The notes: generated from the letters alone by a model not told the origin. A DNA stretch of 64,000 bases from Thermoguttaceae bacterium (GCA_017408405.1 JAFQUP010000048.1:1-64000); one strand, 5' to 3'; positions 55,111 through 63,916 are shown, numbered from the stretch's first letter. A program made the numbers and translations.

Positions 55111-55758
55111 ATGATTTGTTCCGGAATAGTTTTCGATTTTAACGGTACCCTTTTTTGGGATACTCAGCTTCATATTGAAGCGTGGATGAGATATTGCGCG
55201 GAGCACGAACTGTCTCTTACTCTTGATGAGTTTTACCAGAAAATTTATGGTAAACCCAATGAGGACATTTTTGAAATTCTTTTTCGGGGAACTCTTTCAC
55301 CGGCGGAAGTTTACGAAGAGGCGGAAAAGAAGGAAGCTCTTTATCGAAAAATTTGTCGGGAGAGAGGTCTTGATCTCGCTCCCGGCGCGGAAGAATTCCT
55401 CAACCGGCTTAAATCGATTGGAATGCCTTGCGCCATCGCGACGGCTTCGCCCAGGACAAACGTTGATTTCTTTTACGAATACGCGCGGCTTGACCGCTGG
55501 TTCCGATTTGAGGACATCGTTTATCTCGACGGAACGGTTTCCGGCAAACCCGCTCCCGATATGTATCTCAAAGCGATGAAAATCATTGGGCGGAATCCCG
55601 AAGACGTTCTGATCTTTGAGGATTCTCCTCCTGGAATCAAGGCGGCGGAGGCCGCGAATGCCGGACGTTTGATTCTGGTCAATTCAGAGGGAAGAGATTA
55701 TTCCGCTTATCCGCATGAAGTCATTGCCGACTTTAGGGAGGTCATTGACCGATTCTGA
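55111..55758 (+). CDS. HAD-superfamily hydrolase (beta-phosphoglucomutase-like)
   Basis: 215 residues, a HAD subfamily I protein with a helical cap. Motif I is DFNGTLFWD, with nucleophile Asp9 but Asn11 where the usual general acid is Asp. Motif II is IATASPRTN, the Lys is in SGKPAPDMY, and motif IV is LIFEDSPPGI. A FDFNGT subgroup of HAD proteins exists, so this is probably active as a sugar-phosphatase or mutase, with the Asn as the oddity. It follows the 72-residue protein by 53 bp. Confidence 0.88.
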   Translation: MICSGIVFDFNGTLFWDTQLHIEAWMRYCAEHELSLTLDEFYQKIYGKPNEDIFEILFRGTLSPAEVYEEAEKKEALYRKICRERGLDLAPGAEEFLNRLKSIGMPCAIATASPRTNVDFFYEYARLDRWFRFEDIVYLDGTVSGKPAPDMYLKAMKIIGRNPEDVLIFEDSPPGIKAAEAANAGRLILVNSEGRDYSAYPHEVIADFREVIDRF

Positions 55759-55883
55759 AAATTTATCTTTGCCTCCGCCGGGAGCCATTCTCATTCTATC
55801 TCTGAAAATCGAGGACGCTTGATTCATGAAAAATGAAGTTGTCCCCGATTTTCTGTTTTTATTTCGCTTTCATTGCTTTCATT

Positions 55884-55930
55884 TTAAATCCCGGCTTAAA
55901 TCCCGGCTTAAATCCCGGCTTAAATCCCGG
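55884..55930 (+). repeat. 12-bp tandem repeat, about four copies
   Basis: The unit TTAAATCCCGGC is repeated three times exactly and once minus its last base. It lies in non-coding sequence 125 bp after the HAD gene. It is too short and too regular for CRISPR; it looks like a variable-number tandem repeat. Confidence 0.85.
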
Positions 55931-56358
55931 TAAAAAACTTCCGGGGAGAATGAGGAGTCTGAAAGTATTTTATTGAAGCGGAAAGGAAGTGAAACGGAAT
56001 AAACGTATTTTAAATAAATTCCGGTTAAGAGAAAGTAAATAGTGAGTCAAAAATTCAGTTCATTAAAAATAATCAGGCGAAAAAGTATTAAAAAATCCGA
56101 GCTGGATAAAAAAAAGGAGATAATCCAATTAAAACAGTTTCGAAGAGTTTTCCTTAAACGTGGATTGAAACAAAAAGAATGCCTTTTTTTCATAAAAAAA
56201 TACTCTGGTTTTAAAATTTTGAGGTTTCATTTCCCGAAATTTGGTGTATGATATACGATATGGAATAAACGAAAAGCTTCCAGTGTTTCATCACGGGAAC
56301 TTAACCAGGTATGAATTTCATTAATCATCCATGCGGATGACAGAATGAGGAGTAAAAT
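55931..56358 (+). other. Upstream region of the DUF1598 gene, no gene seen
   Basis: 430 bp of AT-rich sequence. One Lys-rich open frame (56042-56251) is not supported. A TATGAT box near 56247 with a weak -35 may be the promoter, and AGGAG sits seven bases before the DUF1598 ATG. Confidence 0.4.
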
Positions 56359-57687
56359 ATGCTTCGTCGCACATTATTTTCATTGGCGGTTCTGACTGCT
56401 CTCTTTTTTAGCGTAAATGTGAACGCTCAGTCCTACGATACGAGTGATTCCGCCGTTGGCGGTGTCATGATTGACGCGGACGGTATGCTTTCCCAGGCTG
56501 CTTCCGAAGACATGACGCGGCTCCGCAAGGAGATTAACGATGGTCTCCTTCCCATTTCCAAGGGCCTGAACAAGCAGGTTGAATCGCGTAAAGTATCTCT
56601 GAAGGCGCTGAACGCGTATCTTGCCAAATGCGAGGCGGAAGGCAGGGAAATCCCGGATTCCGCGCGTTATCTTGGCGGTTTGACCGCGATTGAGTATGTT
56701 CTGGTTTATCCGGAAGAGCAGGATATCGTTCTGGTTGGTCCGGCGGAAGGCTGGGAAGTGGGGCCGCAGGGTGTCATGGTTGGTAAAAACTCCGGGAAAC
56801 CCGTCATGCTGCTTGACGATCTCACTGCCGCGATTGAAGCCGCGACGGGTAAAGTCCGTACGGTCTTCTCCGTTTCAATCGATCCGACGCAAGAGGGCCT
56901 CCAGCGCATGAGCCAGTTCGCTTCGAGCGTTAATCCTTCCGCGAATCCGCAGGTCATTGCCAAAGGAATGGAAGAATCACTTGGTCTGCAGACTGTCACG
57001 CTTCACGGCATTGATCCGTCCTCTCATTTCGCTTACGTCATGGCGGCGGCGGACTTCCGCATGAAGCAGATTTCCATGGGCGTCACCAAATCCCCGGTCC
57101 GCGCGATTCCCTCATTCGTGAGCATGATGAAATCTCCCTCTCAGAATGGTGCGCTTCCCCGTTGGTGGCTTGCTCCCAACTATGATGCCATTTCCTGCGA
57201 TTCTGACCGTCTGACCTGGTCGCTTACGGGCGGTAAAGTCGTCACGATGACCGACACGGATTTCTTTGACGGAAATCAGGTCGTTCGCCAGGCCGCCAAA
57301 AAATCTTCCGCGTTCCAGCAGTGGGCCGACAAAATGACCGAGAACTACGATGAACTGGCCAAAGCGGAACCGATTTTCGGTCAGCTTCGCAACTGCATGG
57401 ACTGCGCGCTGGTCGCTGCGATTATCGCGGAAAAGGACGTGATGAACCAGATGGGCGCTTCTTTGGCTCCGATGATGAGCATGAAAGACGTTCGCGCTGT
57501 TCGTCAGAATGTTCCGCGTCATGTCGCGAGCACCTCTGTTTTGGCGCGTAAAGGCGGTTCCATCATGTTCGTGACGGGCGGTGTCTCCATCAATCCGTGG
57601 GAAATGGTCCAGAACGCTGCCGAAAAGGATCTTTCCAGGATCCGTGAGAACGTGACCGTTCCGAGCAAAAAATGGTACGCGAACTGA
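56359..57687 (+). CDS. DUF1598 exported protein
   Basis: 442 residues with a signal peptide (TLFSLAVLTALFFSVNVNA). The domain typical of planctomycete DUF1598 follows: YLGGLTAIEYVLVYPEEQDI, then VLVGPAEGW, LTAAIEAATG, FSVSIDPTQEGL, and the C-terminal SIMFVTGGVSINPW. Function is unknown for the whole family. Start ATG with AGGAG seven bases upstream. A good terminator follows, so it is probably a single-gene unit. Confidence 0.92.
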   Translation: MLRRTLFSLAVLTALFFSVNVNAQSYDTSDSAVGGVMIDADGMLSQAASEDMTRLRKEINDGLLPISKGLNKQVESRKVSLKALNAYLAKCEAEGREIPDSARYLGGLTAIEYVLVYPEEQDIVLVGPAEGWEVGPQGVMVGKNSGKPVMLLDDLTAAIEAATGKVRTVFSVSIDPTQEGLQRMSQFASSVNPSANPQVIAKGMEESLGLQTVTLHGIDPSSHFAYVMAAADFRMKQISMGVTKSPVRAIPSFVSMMKSPSQNGALPRWWLAPNYDAISCDSDRLTWSLTGGKVVTMTDTDFFDGNQVVRQAAKKSSAFQQWADKMTENYDELAKAEPIFGQLRNCMDCALVAAIIAEKDVMNQMGASLAPMMSMKDVRAVRQNVPRHVASTSVLARKGGSIMFVTGGVSINPWEMVQNAAEKDLSRIRENVTVPSKKWYAN

Positions 57688-57717
57688 CGTTCATTAAACC
57701 AATAAAATGAGAACGTG

Positions 57718-57765
57718 AGAGTTCTGCCTCAAGTTCAGCGATGAACGGGGGCGAACTCTTTTTTT
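57718..57765 (+). terminator. Rho-independent terminator after the DUF1598 gene
   Basis: AGAGTTC (57718-57724) and GAACTCT (57753-57759) form a perfect stem followed by seven T. Confidence 0.75.
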
Positions 57766-57860
57766 ATTTGGCGTTTTCCCTCAAATTCTCTCATTTCGCG
57801 CGTCTTCCGTCTGTTTCCCGCCAGTTTTCTGCTCAAAACCGATTCTCCAATTCCTCCCCC

Positions 57861-57888
57861 TTGACAATATTTTGAAAAAGGGTAGAAT
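57861..57888 (+). promoter_or_regulatory. Promoter of the RNase P RNA gene
   Basis: TTGACA (57861-57866) and TAGAAT (57883-57888) with a 16-bp spacer, ending eight bases before the first helix of the RNA. Confidence 0.85.
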
Positions 57889-57895
57889 AAATTTT

Positions 57896-58295
57896 GAGGG
57901 ACAGGATAGTCGCGGAGGCGTGAAAGTTTTTTTCGCGTCGATGAGGAAAGTCCGGACACCGCAGGACACAGTGATGGATAACGTCCACCGGTCGTGAGGC
58001 CAGGGAAAGTGCAACAGAAAAAATACCGCCTTGAAACGATTTTGATTTTCAGGGTAAGGGTGAAATGGCGAGGTAAGAGCTCACCGCGAGGCAAGTGATT
58101 GCGTCGGCAAGGTAAACCCCACTGGGTGCAATGCCAAACAGAGAGAAGCAGAATGAGTTTTCGCTTGTTCTCCCGTGTCTGTCCGGCACGGTGACTTTCG
58201 GGTAGGCAGCTGGAGACGTTCAGTAATGGACGCCCTAGATAAATGACTATCGTTCGGGCCATGGTCCGTTCACAAAATCCGGCTTATTGTCCCTC
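57896..58295 (+). ncRNA. rnpB: RNase P RNA, type A
   Basis: The catalytic RNA that cuts the 5' leader from tRNA precursors. Helix P1 is a perfect GAGGGACA (57896-57903) with TGTCCCTC (58288-58295). The conserved GAGGAAAGTCCGGAC core lies at 57943-57957, the CCA-binding loop GGTAA near 58111, and the 3' core GATAAATGACTATCG with ACAAAATCCGGCTTAT just before P1. The length is about 400 nt, normal for the ancestral A type. A promoter and a following hairpin bound the gene. Confidence 0.96.
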
Positions 58296-58318
58296 CAGCT
58301 TTCGCTGCTTTTGGTTAA

Positions 58319-58344
58319 ACGCGCGGGCCGTTTGGAACGCGCGT
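58319..58344 (+). terminator. Hairpin after rnpB
   Basis: ACGCGCG (58319-58325) and CGCGCGT (58338-58344) form a stem followed by CTTCTTTTGGATTTT, 24 bp past the RNA. Confidence 0.55.
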
Positions 58345-58550
58345 CTTCTTTTGGATTTTAAGGCTTCATCTTCTGTTTCCTCTGAAACCGTATCGCGTAT
58401 TTTAACGGATGGATTCAGGCCCTTCCGCCGAACGAAAACCATGAAAAATCTGAAAAGACGCGAGTGACAGTCCGTCGGCCCGGGATTTTCAGGAAGAGAA
58501 TTGCCGCGAACGATTATTGAATGAAAAGAGAGTCGAAAGAAAAAAAGAGC

Positions 58551-58578
58551 AGCCCCTGCTGAATTCGGGGCAGGGGCT
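58551..58578 (-). terminator. Rho-independent terminator of the GH5-like gene
   Basis: On the minus strand AGCCCCTGC and GCAGGGGCT form a perfect 9-bp stem with a 10-nt loop, followed by GCTCTTTTTTTC. It is 16 bp past the gene's stop. Confidence 0.85.
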
Positions 58579-58593
58579 GGTTTGAATCTCAAA

Positions 58594-61212
58594 CTATTTC
58601 GTGATTTCGATTTCGTACCAAATCGTCTGGTATTTTGGGTCAATCGAAATGACGGCTTTTCCGTTCACGTTGGCCGTGACGGGTACTTCGGCTTTTCGGT
58701 CTCCTCTCTGATCCAGAGCGTAAACTTTGACATTGGCGATTTCCGCCGGCAAAGTCACGACCGCGGGAATTCCTTCCGCGACGACCGGTCCATCTCCCCA
58801 GGTGGTGAAGTGGATTTTGTTCCCGGGACGCTCTTCCGCGATCTGTCCCGCGTTTCCGCAATAACCGGTCGCGGTGAGGAGTATGCTTGAGGCGCCGTTC
58901 AGTCCAAACCCATTCGCGTTACGTGAAGTAAGCGAAACCGTGGCCCAGTTCATGCGCGTTTTACCGATAGCGATGGAAACCCCGTGCGCCAGGTCAAAGG
59001 TTTTTCCTTCGGGGAAGCCGGTGAAAAGTTTCGTGTTTGGCGAACGCACGAGGAAAACTCCTTTTCCCGGAGTCTGATTATCCCAAACCAACTCTCCGGT
59101 ATCGCTGACGATAAGATTTTTCATCGCGTCCAGCTCTTCATTGGGATTTTCCACTCCGGAAACGCTATCTTCCCCGGCGTGAAGCGCGACCTGCGTCTGG
59201 TGGAGCAGGGGGAGGCTTCCGCTGAGTCCGGCGGAGGTGATTCCCACGCTGATTCCCTGTCCTTTGCGGAGTTTGTCGAATTCCGTTTTGTCGGAGATAT
59301 TGGCCGTGACGCACTGTTTCGCTTTCTGAACGTCACCGCGCAGGAACATGGCGGCGCAGGCCGGAATATGCGCCAAAACGTCCGTACGGCAAATCATGCT
59401 GAAAAAGTACGTGTTTTTGGTCGGCTGGAAATCGGGCGAGTGATTGTAGGTATATTCGAAAACCCCGTCCCAATCCTGAAACGCGCCGTAGGCGCGCAGC
59501 ATGGGCTGTCCCTCCGCGCCGTAATAGTTGGGGAACGGATGATTATACTCGCTGACGGTAAAGGGTTTACCGGCAACACGTTGTCCCGACATGCCGGTGA
59601 CGCAGTTCAAGATACTGTTCACCATCGGACGGTTTCCGATTTCCCAATTGCTGTGGACCGAAGGATGAAGCCAGTAGGCGTGGTGATCAACGTAATCCAG
59701 GGCGGCCTGAATGGAGGAAGGCGAGTAATTCAGCTGCGTTCCGGAGATTGGCTGCGGCGCTTTGAGTTCATCGTGAATGAAGCGGAACATTCCGTACCAG
59801 TAGGCGTATTCCGTGTCGCAGAGGAACTGGGTGAAATCGGCTTTCATGGGAGGAATGGCGAAATCGGAAGATTTAATGACGGGGATTGAGGCGTCTTTCA
59901 GGGACCCGGCGGGCGTGAAGCCTTTCGCGCCGGACTGGAAGGAGAAATCCGCGATTTCATATTTGCCGACGGGGAAACGGGTTACCTGAATCTCCGGCTT
60001 TACGCCGTCATCTTCCGCGTAGATCGAGTATGAAACGTCTTTCCATTCTTTTCCGACGTTGAAAGTCACGTGCAGTCCGAGTGAATCCCAGCCATTTGCC
60101 GTTTCCGCCAGGGCAAGTCCAAGTTCAGCGTCTCCTTGCCCGTCCAAACGGCGAATTCGGAATGACACGGTATAGACGCCGTCTTTTTTGACGCTCACCT
60201 TGCGGTGAATTTTCGGGAATTTATCCCCGCTTTTTTTCACGTCCAGGGTGAGCACGCCGTTGGCGCTGACCGCCTCGCTCGTTCCGCGTTTTTGAGTCAG
60301 GAGGAACCACGGATTGCCGTCAAATTGAATCGGCGCGGTAAATTTGCCTTCAGGAATCTGTTCGTCATGCAGCGCGATGCTTTCACCTTTCCACGCTTCG
60401 TGAAGGGCTTTGTCAGAACCATATTTTTTCGAGAGCCAGACATTCCATTGACGCTGAAATTCGTCCGCGTAAACTTTCGGAAGGCGATCCATTCCGCCGC
60501 GGCGATACTGATTCCAGAGCGCGTTCTCGTTATTGATCTCAATCATCGCGATTGCCGGTTCCTCAACGTATCGCAGCCCGGTATAGGGGTTTTTGTGCGT
60601 CAGTAATTCCCGCGCGTATTTTTTCTGCTCTTCAATCATGCGCGGTTCCCAGTTATCCGTCCCTTTATTCGCCCAGGGACCACCCTTGACGAAACCGTCA
60701 CGTTCGTCCCAATATCGGGCAACGTGAAGGTTCATGTTTACGTAGATTCCTTTTTTCTTCAGAGCGGCGATAAGATAGTCCTGGCGGTCACGCTGTTCCG
60801 CGTTAAGAATCTTTTGGGTTTTGTCGTTAATGTCGATGATCCCCGGCTTTGACTCGAAGAGGAAGGTGCCGTAGGCGGAATCGAAATAGTGCAGACGCAC
60901 GCAGTTAATCCCGAATCGGGCAAGACGCTCCGCCAGGAGGTCGGACTGTTCGTGAGTCGGAAAGTTCGCGGGGCCGGTCAGGTTCGTGGCGTGGAAACGG
61001 ACGCGGCCTTTGTCGTTGACGAAATGGCCGTTCTCGACACGAATGAAGCCGCCGTTGCCGGCCGGTGCCTCAAGCAGATGGGACATATTCGTGACATTTC
61101 GCGGTCCGTCATACGAAATCAGAAATGGAAACAGGTCCTGTTCTTCCGCCGCGAAAAGGCAGGAACAGGCGGAAACAAGAATCGCGGTAAACGCGAAAAA
61201 TAATTTTTTCAT
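58594..61212 (-). CDS. Secreted GH5-like (cellulase-clan) glycoside hydrolase
   Basis: 872 residues from ATG 61212, with AGGAG eight bases upstream. Signal peptide (FFAFTAILVSACSCLFA), then a GH-A clan barrel (GINCVRLHYFDS, YVNMNLHVARYWDER). Acid/base Glu229 is in EINNENALW and the nucleophile Glu is in TVSEYNHPFPNYY (about 555). Within the barrel, about 320-430, lies a beta-sandwich like a CBM4/9 module (VYTVSFRIRRLDGQGD), an unusual place for it. A beta-rich C-terminal domain follows. Probably acts on a beta-linked plant or algal polysaccharide. Confidence 0.82.
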   Translation of the reverse strand: MKKLFFAFTAILVSACSCLFAAEEQDLFPFLISYDGPRNVTNMSHLLEAPAGNGGFIRVENGHFVNDKGRVRFHATNLTGPANFPTHEQSDLLAERLARFGINCVRLHYFDSAYGTFLFESKPGIIDINDKTQKILNAEQRDRQDYLIAALKKKGIYVNMNLHVARYWDERDGFVKGGPWANKGTDNWEPRMIEEQKKYARELLTHKNPYTGLRYVEEPAIAMIEINNENALWNQYRRGGMDRLPKVYADEFQRQWNVWLSKKYGSDKALHEAWKGESIALHDEQIPEGKFTAPIQFDGNPWFLLTQKRGTSEAVSANGVLTLDVKKSGDKFPKIHRKVSVKKDGVYTVSFRIRRLDGQGDAELGLALAETANGWDSLGLHVTFNVGKEWKDVSYSIYAEDDGVKPEIQVTRFPVGKYEIADFSFQSGAKGFTPAGSLKDASIPVIKSSDFAIPPMKADFTQFLCDTEYAYWYGMFRFIHDELKAPQPISGTQLNYSPSSIQAALDYVDHHAYWLHPSVHSNWEIGNRPMVNSILNCVTGMSGQRVAGKPFTVSEYNHPFPNYYGAEGQPMLRAYGAFQDWDGVFEYTYNHSPDFQPTKNTYFFSMICRTDVLAHIPACAAMFLRGDVQKAKQCVTANISDKTEFDKLRKGQGISVGITSAGLSGSLPLLHQTQVALHAGEDSVSGVENPNEELDAMKNLIVSDTGELVWDNQTPGKGVFLVRSPNTKLFTGFPEGKTFDLAHGVSIAIGKTRMNWATVSLTSRNANGFGLNGASSILLTATGYCGNAGQIAEERPGNKIHFTTWGDGPVVAEGIPAVVTLPAEIANVKVYALDQRGDRKAEVPVTANVNGKAVISIDPKYQTIWYEIEITK

Positions 61213-61366
61213 AAAATGATCTCCTAAAAAACGAATGTCAGGGGATTTGGAATTGGCGTTTCCGAATGGTTTATCCTCTGTTTTTTCATATTATAGCAAA
61301 TTTTCCGGCATTCGTAAATACCCGGCGTCAAATTTTTTAACGGCGCGTAAAAAAAGTCCCCGCCCC

Positions 61367-61395
61367 TTGACAAAAAACACGGAACGGAGTAAATT
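61367..61395 (+). promoter_or_regulatory. Promoter of the five-bladed-propeller glycosidase gene
   Basis: TTGACA (61367-61372) and TAAATT (61390-61395) with a 17-bp spacer, about 47 bp before ATG 61442. Confidence 0.75.
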
Positions 61396-61441
61396 TAGTG
61401 GTAATTCATTATTTTTTCTCACTCCAACCCGAAGGTATCCA

Positions 61442-62512
61442 ATGAAAAGTATTTTATTCATGTTTTTTGTTTTGACGGCATGCGCGCTTTCCGCGGAATC
61501 CGCCTCTCCAAAAATTCCCTGTGTTTTTCCGACTCCCGAGAATCTCACGTCAATTACCCCGGCTGATTTTCCCCCTTTGGCCAATCCGGTAATGAAGTGG
61601 GCAGGGCTTGATGACTATTCCAAAGATCCCTATGTGATTCGATTCAAGGGAAAGTACTGGCTCTACTTTTCCAGACCGCCGATTAAGGGGCAGTCGCCGC
61701 GTCCCGGCTGGATTACCGGTATCGCGCAAAGTGAGGACCTGATCAACTGGAAACTGATTGGGCACATTCAGCCGCTTCAGGACTCTGAGTGGGAAATTAC
61801 CGCGCCATACGTTAAAGTCGTCAAGGACCAGGTCATTATCATTTACCAATGCTGGAGACCCGGAAAAAAACACGCGCTGTGCATGGCGGTTTCCAATGAT
61901 GGAATCAATTTTACTCCTCATCCGGAAAATCCAATCTTCACTCCCGCTGGTGACTGGAATAACGGCCGCGTGATTGACGCGGACCTTATTGAAACCTCCG
62001 ACGGACGAAGACTGCTTTACGGAGTAACGCGCGACAAAGCCGGGAAAATCCAGCAGGTTATCGTCGCGGAAGGCACTCCGGGAGTGGAACTCACGAAAGC
62101 GCGCTGGAAACAGACTTTCACCGATTCCATTTTGAAACCGGAACTGCCTTGGGAAAAACGGTGCATTGAGGCGCCGACTGTTATCGAACGCAATGGAAAA
62201 CTCTTTATGTTCTACGCGGGCGGTTTCAATAATGACCCGCAGCAGATCGGCGTCGCGGTCAGCACGGACGGGATTCAGTGGACGCGCCTCTGGACGGTTC
62301 CGTTTATCCCCAACGGTCCGAAGGGGCAGTGGAATGCCTCCGAATCCGGTCATCCCGGAGTGTTTCTGGACGATAACGGCCAGACCTGGCTTTTCTTTCA
62401 GGGAAATAATACGCACGGAAAGGACTGGTTCATTTCACGTGTCAAGATCGGATGGCGCGCTGAAAAAGATGGAATGGAATATCCGTTCGTGGAACTGGAA
62501 GAGAAACCGTAA
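61442..62512 (+). CDS. Secreted five-bladed beta-propeller glycosidase-like protein (GH43/GH117-like)
   Basis: 356 residues. I use ATG 61442 because GAAGG lies seven bases upstream and the promoter excludes the longer frame. Signal peptide (ILFMFFVLTACALSAES). Propeller motifs recur: DDYSKDPYVIRFKGKYWLYF, VKVVKDQVIIIYQCW, NGRVIDADLIETSDGRRLLY, APTVIERNGKLFMFYAGG and SGHPGVFLDDNGQTWLFF. The Asp in KDPYV and a Glu of the IEAPTV strand are candidate catalytic residues, as in clan GH-F. The substrate may be an arabinan, xylan side chain or algal galactan. Confidence 0.8.
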   Translation: MKSILFMFFVLTACALSAESASPKIPCVFPTPENLTSITPADFPPLANPVMKWAGLDDYSKDPYVIRFKGKYWLYFSRPPIKGQSPRPGWITGIAQSEDLINWKLIGHIQPLQDSEWEITAPYVKVVKDQVIIIYQCWRPGKKHALCMAVSNDGINFTPHPENPIFTPAGDWNNGRVIDADLIETSDGRRLLYGVTRDKAGKIQQVIVAEGTPGVELTKARWKQTFTDSILKPELPWEKRCIEAPTVIERNGKLFMFYAGGFNNDPQQIGVAVSTDGIQWTRLWTVPFIPNGPKGQWNASESGHPGVFLDDNGQTWLFFQGNNTHGKDWFISRVKIGWRAEKDGMEYPFVELEEKP

Positions 62513-62534
62513 GCGGACTTCCTGAAATATCTTT

Positions 62535-62568
62535 CGGGAAACAAATGGCCTAAAACCTTGGTTTCCCG
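62535..62568 (+). terminator. Hairpin after the propeller glycosidase gene
   Basis: CGGGAAAC (62535-62542) and GTTTCCCG (62561-62568) form an 8-bp stem with an 18-nt loop, followed by TTAATTTCTC, 22 bp past the stop. Confidence 0.55.
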
Positions 62569-62816
62569 TTAATTTCTCTCGAGGGGCGAGCTGCCGTCAC
62601 CTTTGCGCGCTGTCTTTTTCAGAAACCTCGCGTTCCGCGCCGTTCGGTAAATCGGCCATTCCCGTTTCGCGAAAACGGATTTAATTCCAACCTTCATTTG
62701 AGAACGCGGCGTCGGTTTTCATCCGCGCAGCCCGTAGGAAACGCGCGTTTTTCGGCGCGATGACAGAAAATCGCCTCTTCACGCCTGCTGTTTTCCGCAG
62801 GCTTAAAGTTCAAGAA
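62569..62816. other. Intergenic region without a gene
   Basis: About 250 bp between two convergent terminators; no coding frame or other element seen. Confidence 0.45.
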
Positions 62817-62845
62817 ACAAAAAAAGCGCGAACATCAATTCGCGC
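62817..62845 (-). terminator. Terminator of the tRNA-Ala gene
   Basis: On the minus strand GCGCGAA (62845-62839) and TTCGCGC (62832-62826), loop of six, followed by seven or more T (62825-62817). Confidence 0.8.
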
Positions 62846-62850
62846 CTTAA

Positions 62851-62923
62851 TGGAGAATAGCGGGTTCGAACCGCTGACCTACTGGCTGCCAGCCAGTCGC
62901 TCTCCCAACTGAGCTAATTCCCC
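62851..62923 (-). tRNA. tRNA-Ala (anticodon GGC)
   Basis: 73 nt on the minus strand with all cloverleaf arms: acceptor GGGGAAT/ATTCTCC including the G3-U70 pair that identifies alanine tRNA; D arm GCTC/GAGC; anticodon stem ACTGG/CCAGT with loop CTGGCAG (anticodon GGC, reading GCC/GCU); T arm AGCGG-TTCGAAC-CCGCT; discriminator A. The CCA end is not encoded. Confidence 0.97.
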
Positions 62924-62958
62924 GAAATTTAATGATTACCAAAATCATTATGCCGATT

Positions 62959-62986
62959 AGTTTACCACGTTTCGGAATTTTGTCAA
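62959..62986 (-). promoter_or_regulatory. Promoter of the tRNA-Ala gene
   Basis: TTGACA (62986-62981) and TAAACT (62964-62959) on the minus strand with a 16-bp spacer, about 36 bp upstream of the mature 5' end. Confidence 0.75.
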
Positions 62987-63111
62987 GAGGGGGGAAGGAA
63001 TTTTTTTGAAAATTTTTCACGGCAGTGCCGAGTCCCTTTCCTGAAGAGCACTCGGCACCTTAATTTTACGGACTGCCTTAATCCTAAGGCACGCTCCGGC
63101 AAACGCCTCGA

Positions 63112-63403
63112 TTATTTTCTTTCGACTGGCAGCCTCAAAAAATCAGACTCTTCCAGACCGCATTTTTCAATCATTTCGAACCAGCGGTCCATGGGAATCT
63201 TTTCTTCGCCAAAATTATTCGTACCTACCGCGAATTTCGCGCCGGCGGCTTTTGCCATGCGAATGAACTTTTCGCTTGGAAACGCGGATCCCGCCTGAAT
63301 TTCAAGCGCGACGTCCTTTTTCACGGCAAGATCAATCACCGCCTTCATTCGTTCCTCGGTCCAAAAATGTTCGTAACGATCCGCGAGCGGGGCGGGCAGA
63401 TGT
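63112..63403 (-). pseudogene. C-terminal fragment of a PHP-domain hydrolase
   Basis: Read one frame away from the kinase fragment, the minus strand from about 63403 gives HLPAPLADRYEHFWTEERMK, followed by AVIDLAVKKDVALEIQAGSA, PSEKFIRMAKAAGAKFAVGT and a normal stop at 63112. This is the C-terminal third of a PHP (polymerase and histidinol phosphatase-like) metallohydrolase. Its N-terminal metal-binding part is absent and has been replaced by a kinase start. Confidence 0.7.
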
Positions 63404-63719
63404 TTTGATGAAACGCTTTTTTCGTGAGGTCAAAAACGCGCTGGACCTCACTCATCGCGCCGGCATTTTCGCGGATCCGGTCCGAGAGTATCTTGCAGAC
63501 GACCTGCTGGACGTCCTCGCCTCCGGAAACTTTCATCGCGAGCCACGTCTGCCCCATTCCGCCCTCGCCGATCTTCTTCTCGAGCCGGTAGTTCTGAAAC
63601 TCGCCGAAAAGGTACCCCGGCTTGAGGGTTTCAAATTGCCCCGGATCGTAGTTCACGTCCTCCGGAAGCAGCGTATCGAGCGTACTTTGAGACAGGTCGT
63701 TCATGGATTCGTTTTTCAT
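63345..63719 (-). pseudogene. N-terminal fragment of a serine/threonine protein kinase
   Basis: 124 residues before a stop. After about 40 residues typical of planctomycete kinases (LDTLLPEDVNYDPGQFETLK) comes YRLEKKIGEGGMGQTWLAM with the glycine-rich loop, VVCKILSD with the ATP-binding Lys, and VFDLTKKAFHQNICP. Kinase similarity stops abruptly near 63394; the remaining residues are the PHP gene read out of frame. The catalytic HRD and DFG motifs are lost, so it cannot be an active kinase. The start (AUG at 63719 or 63704) is intact. Confidence 0.75.
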
Positions 63720-63888
63720 TGGGAAATTCGCTCAAAAAAGGACCGAATGGATGAAATTTCTTTCATTTTAACGCATTTTCAGGAAAATTCAAGAGGCCCC
63801 GCACGCAAGAAAACGCCCTCCTCTCCATTTCCGGGGATCTTCCCAGCCGCCTTTCAATTTAAGCGTGTGATTATTTTCCATTTTCCCC

Positions 63889-63916
63889 TTGACTTTTGAT
63901 TCATTTATGTTAAAAT
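63889..63916 (+). promoter_or_regulatory. Promoter of a gene beginning at the right edge
   Basis: TTGACT (63889-63894) and TAAAAT (63911-63916) with a 16-bp spacer, about 80 bp before ATG 63998. Confidence 0.7.

Noticed and set aside
55884-55930. Possible CRISPR array
   Set aside because: Unit is only 12 bp with no spacers and no cas genes in the window.
56042-56251. Lys/Arg-rich 69-codon frame upstream of DUF1598
   Set aside because: AT-rich low-complexity sequence, no site, no similarity to any family I know.
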